This document shows, in pieces, positions 58,297-59,901 of a DNA stretch of 59,901 nucleotides; the first letter of the stretch is position 1; every line of letters begins with the position of its first letter. The translations under genes and the position numbers were made by a program. The notes below the pieces were generated by a model. The model searched no databases. It had not been told where the DNA came from and saw only the letters and a program-made list of their open reading frames with translations. The stretch is from Micrococcales bacterium (GTDB lineage: Bacteria > Actinomycetota > Actinomycetes > Actinomycetales > Microbacteriaceae), in the NCBI GenBank assembly GCA_947454255.1, contig CANGIU010000008.1, positions 1 through 59,901 on the forward strand. The letters run 5' to 3'.

Positions 58297-59901
58297 CTAA
58301 ATGCTAGCAATGACTCGCACGTTCGAGGTGAATATAAACTCACCTGCAACAACATCCGCAACAACATCACTCGCGTTCTTGATGACTCCCTGCAAGATGC
58401 TCTCAGAGATCTGGTCTTCGATTTCTCGCTGAACAGCTCTACGAAGTGGTCTTGCACCCAATGCTGGGTCATAACCAAGTTCGATCAAGCGGTCCTTTGC
58501 AGCATCGGTCAATGTCAAAGTGATGTCGCGCTCTTCAAGACGTGTGTTGAGCTTCTTGATGAACAGATCAACAATCTCCAACAGTTCCGGCTTAGAAAGC
58601 TGAGGGAAGACAATGACATCATCGACGCGGTTTAGGAACTCAGGCTTGAAGTGCTTCTTCAACTCATCGTTAACCTTTGCAGCCATACGCTCAAAGTCGT
58701 TCTGCTGGTTACCTTCTAGGTTGAAACCAAGGGCTCCCTTAGAGATGTCTTTAGATCCTAGGTTGGTGGTCATGATGATGATCGTGTTCTTAAAGTCAAC
58801 AACACGACCCTGACCATCAGTTAGGCGGCCTTCTTCAAGAATCTGCAACAGTGAGTTGAAGATATCTGGGTGAGCCTTCTCAATCTCATCGAAGAGAACA
58901 ACGCTAAAAGGCTTACGACGAACACGCTCAGTTAGCTGACCACCCTCATCGAACCCAACATATCCAGGAGGAGCTCCAAACAGACGTGAGACGGTGTGCT
59001 TTTCTGCATACTCGCTCATGTCTAGGGAGATCAAAGCACCTTCGTCATCGAAGAGGAATTCAGCAAGAGCCTTAGCCAATTCAGTCTTACCGACACCGGT
59101 AGGGCCAGCGAAGATGAATGAACCTGATGGGCGGTTAGGGTCTTTTAGGCCTGCACGCTGGCGTCTAATCGCCTTAGAGATTGACTCAACAGCAGCCTTC
59201 TGACCAATAACTCTCTTGTGTAGTTCTGCCTCCATGAAGACCAACTTCGCTGATTCTTCTTCTGACAACTTGAATACTGGGATACCAGTAGCAGCTGCTA
59301 AGACTTCAGCGATAAGACCTTCGTCCACGACACCGTGAGCGGCAACGTTTCCGGTGCGGAACTGCTTGGTTAGCTTTGCTCGTTCTGAGAGAAGTTTCTT
59401 CTCGTCATCGCGAAGCTTGGCAGCTCCTTCAAAGTCCTGGCCTTCAATAGCCTTTTCCTTGTCAACACGAACAGCAGCAATCTTCTCTTCAAGTTCACGT
59501 AGTTCTGGAGGTGAAGAAAGGATTGAAAGACGTAGTCTTGCTCCTGCTTCGTCGATTAGATCAATCGCTTTATCTGGCAGGTAACGATCAGCAACGTAGC
59601 GATCGGCGAGCTTTGCGGCAGCAACGATTGCACCATCGGTAATCGAAACCTTGTGGTGAGCTTCGTAGCGATCACGGAGTCCCTTCAAGATATTTATGGT
59701 TTGAGGAATAGAAGGCTCATTAACCTGGATTGATTGGAATCGACGCTCAAGAGCAGCATCCTTCTCAAAGTACTTTCTGAACTCATCCAAAGTTGTTGCG
59801 CCAATAGTTTGTAGTTCACCACGAGCAAGCATTGGCTTCAGGATTGATGCAGCATCAACTGCACCTTCAGCAGCACCTGCACCAACAAGAGTGTGAATCT
59901 C
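58297..59901 (-). CDS. clpC: ATP-dependent Clp protease ATPase subunit ClpC, C-terminal two thirds (cut by window edge)
   Basis: The frame is open from 58297 to the window edge. It covers the end of the first AAA domain, the UVR-like middle domain ([20 protein letters not shown]) and the second AAA domain with Walker [18 protein letters not shown], Walker [12 protein letters not shown] and sensor region [10 protein letters not shown]. ClpC unfolds substrates for ClpP. The C terminus is a short tail ending VRVIASI. Confidence 0.97.
   Translation of the reverse strand, partial: EIHTLVGAGAAEGAVDAASILKPMLARGELQTIGATTLDEFRKYFEKDAALERRFQSIQVNEPSIPQTINILKGLRDRYEAHHKVSITDGAIVAAAKLADRYVADRYLPDKAIDLIDEAGARLRLSILSSPPELRELEEKIAAVRVDKEKAIEGQDFEGAAKLRDDEKKLLSERAKLTKQFRTGNVAAHGVVDEGLIAEVLAAATGIPVFKLSEEESAKLVFMEAELHKRVIGQKAAVESISKAIRRQRAGLKDPNRPSGSFIFAGPTGVGKTELAKALAEFLFDDEGALISLDMSEYAEKHTVSRLFGAPPGYVGFDEGGQLTERVRRKPFSVVLFDEIEKAHPDIFNSLLQILEEGRLTDGQGRVVDFKNTIIIMTTNLGSKDISKGALGFNLEGNQQNDFERMAAKVNDELKKHFKPEFLNRVDDVIVFPQLSKPELLEIVDLFIKKLNTRLEERDITLTLTDAAKDRLIELGYDPALGARPLRRAVQREIEDQISESILQGVIKNASDVVADVVAGEFIFTSNVRVIASI

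Overview
The window reads as a chromosomal segment of a small-genome actinobacterium of modest GC (by eye, not counted), most like the freshwater or marine Microbacteriaceae (the 'Luna' type relatives of Rhodoluna and Aquiluna). This is inference. It rests on the order tRNA-Thr, tRNA-Met, HadA/HadB-like dehydratases, murB, aspC, tRNA-Trp, secE, nusG, rplK, rplA; an actinobacterial bS22 protein; an FprA-type ferredoxin reductase; a System II cytochrome c cluster; an archaeal-type aspartyl-tRNA synthetase; and a closing clpC. No rRNA, CRISPR array, insertion sequence, integrase or phage structural gene was seen.

Layout. 1-400: start of rplJ behind an L10-type leader. 400-19400: a mixed-strand variable block lying between rplA and rplJ. 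It holds a photolyase-like FeS protein with a hidden 46-residue DUF2256 partner, a small kinase-like protein, a secreted amylase, an Ltp-repeat protein, a DEAD-box helicase with a 16-residue repeat, small membrane proteins, a PfkB sugar kinase, an HNH nuclease, several unknown genes, a TPR protein, two tandem RHH/RelE toxin-antitoxin modules and a PLP decarboxylase. 19400-26900: the translation and secretion core (rplA, rplK, nusG, secE, tRNA-Trp), interrupted by a PrlF/YhaV toxin-antitoxin pair, then aspC, a LysE exporter, murB, two MaoC dehydratases and two tRNAs. 27000-32050: two divergent GH13 enzymes and a LacI regulator, probably one alpha-glucan utilisation unit. 32050-36900: yajQ, an MFS transporter, fprA, a polyprenyl synthase and menG. 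37670-44880: menaquinone genes menF, menD, menA, menE, menB and menC on both strands. 45420-49790: cytochrome c maturation (ccsB, resB, ccdA, resA) behind a phosphatase. 49850-58300: aspS, a lone TipAS domain, an XRE/membrane-protein pair, bS22, SOUL, aquaporin, ArsC-like and ArsR-like genes, proC and an ArgA-like acetyltransferase. 58297-end: clpC, cut by the window edge.

Functionally the window joins respiration (menaquinone, cytochrome c, FprA), alpha-glucan use (three GH13 enzymes, LacI, a sugar kinase) and core translation. The likeliest sources of new biology are the overprinted tandem toxin-antitoxin modules, the DUF2256-photolyase overlap, a leader with mutually exclusive pairings in front of two unknown genes, and an XRE operon with a 26-bp palindrome and a membrane protein carrying 11-residue repeats.
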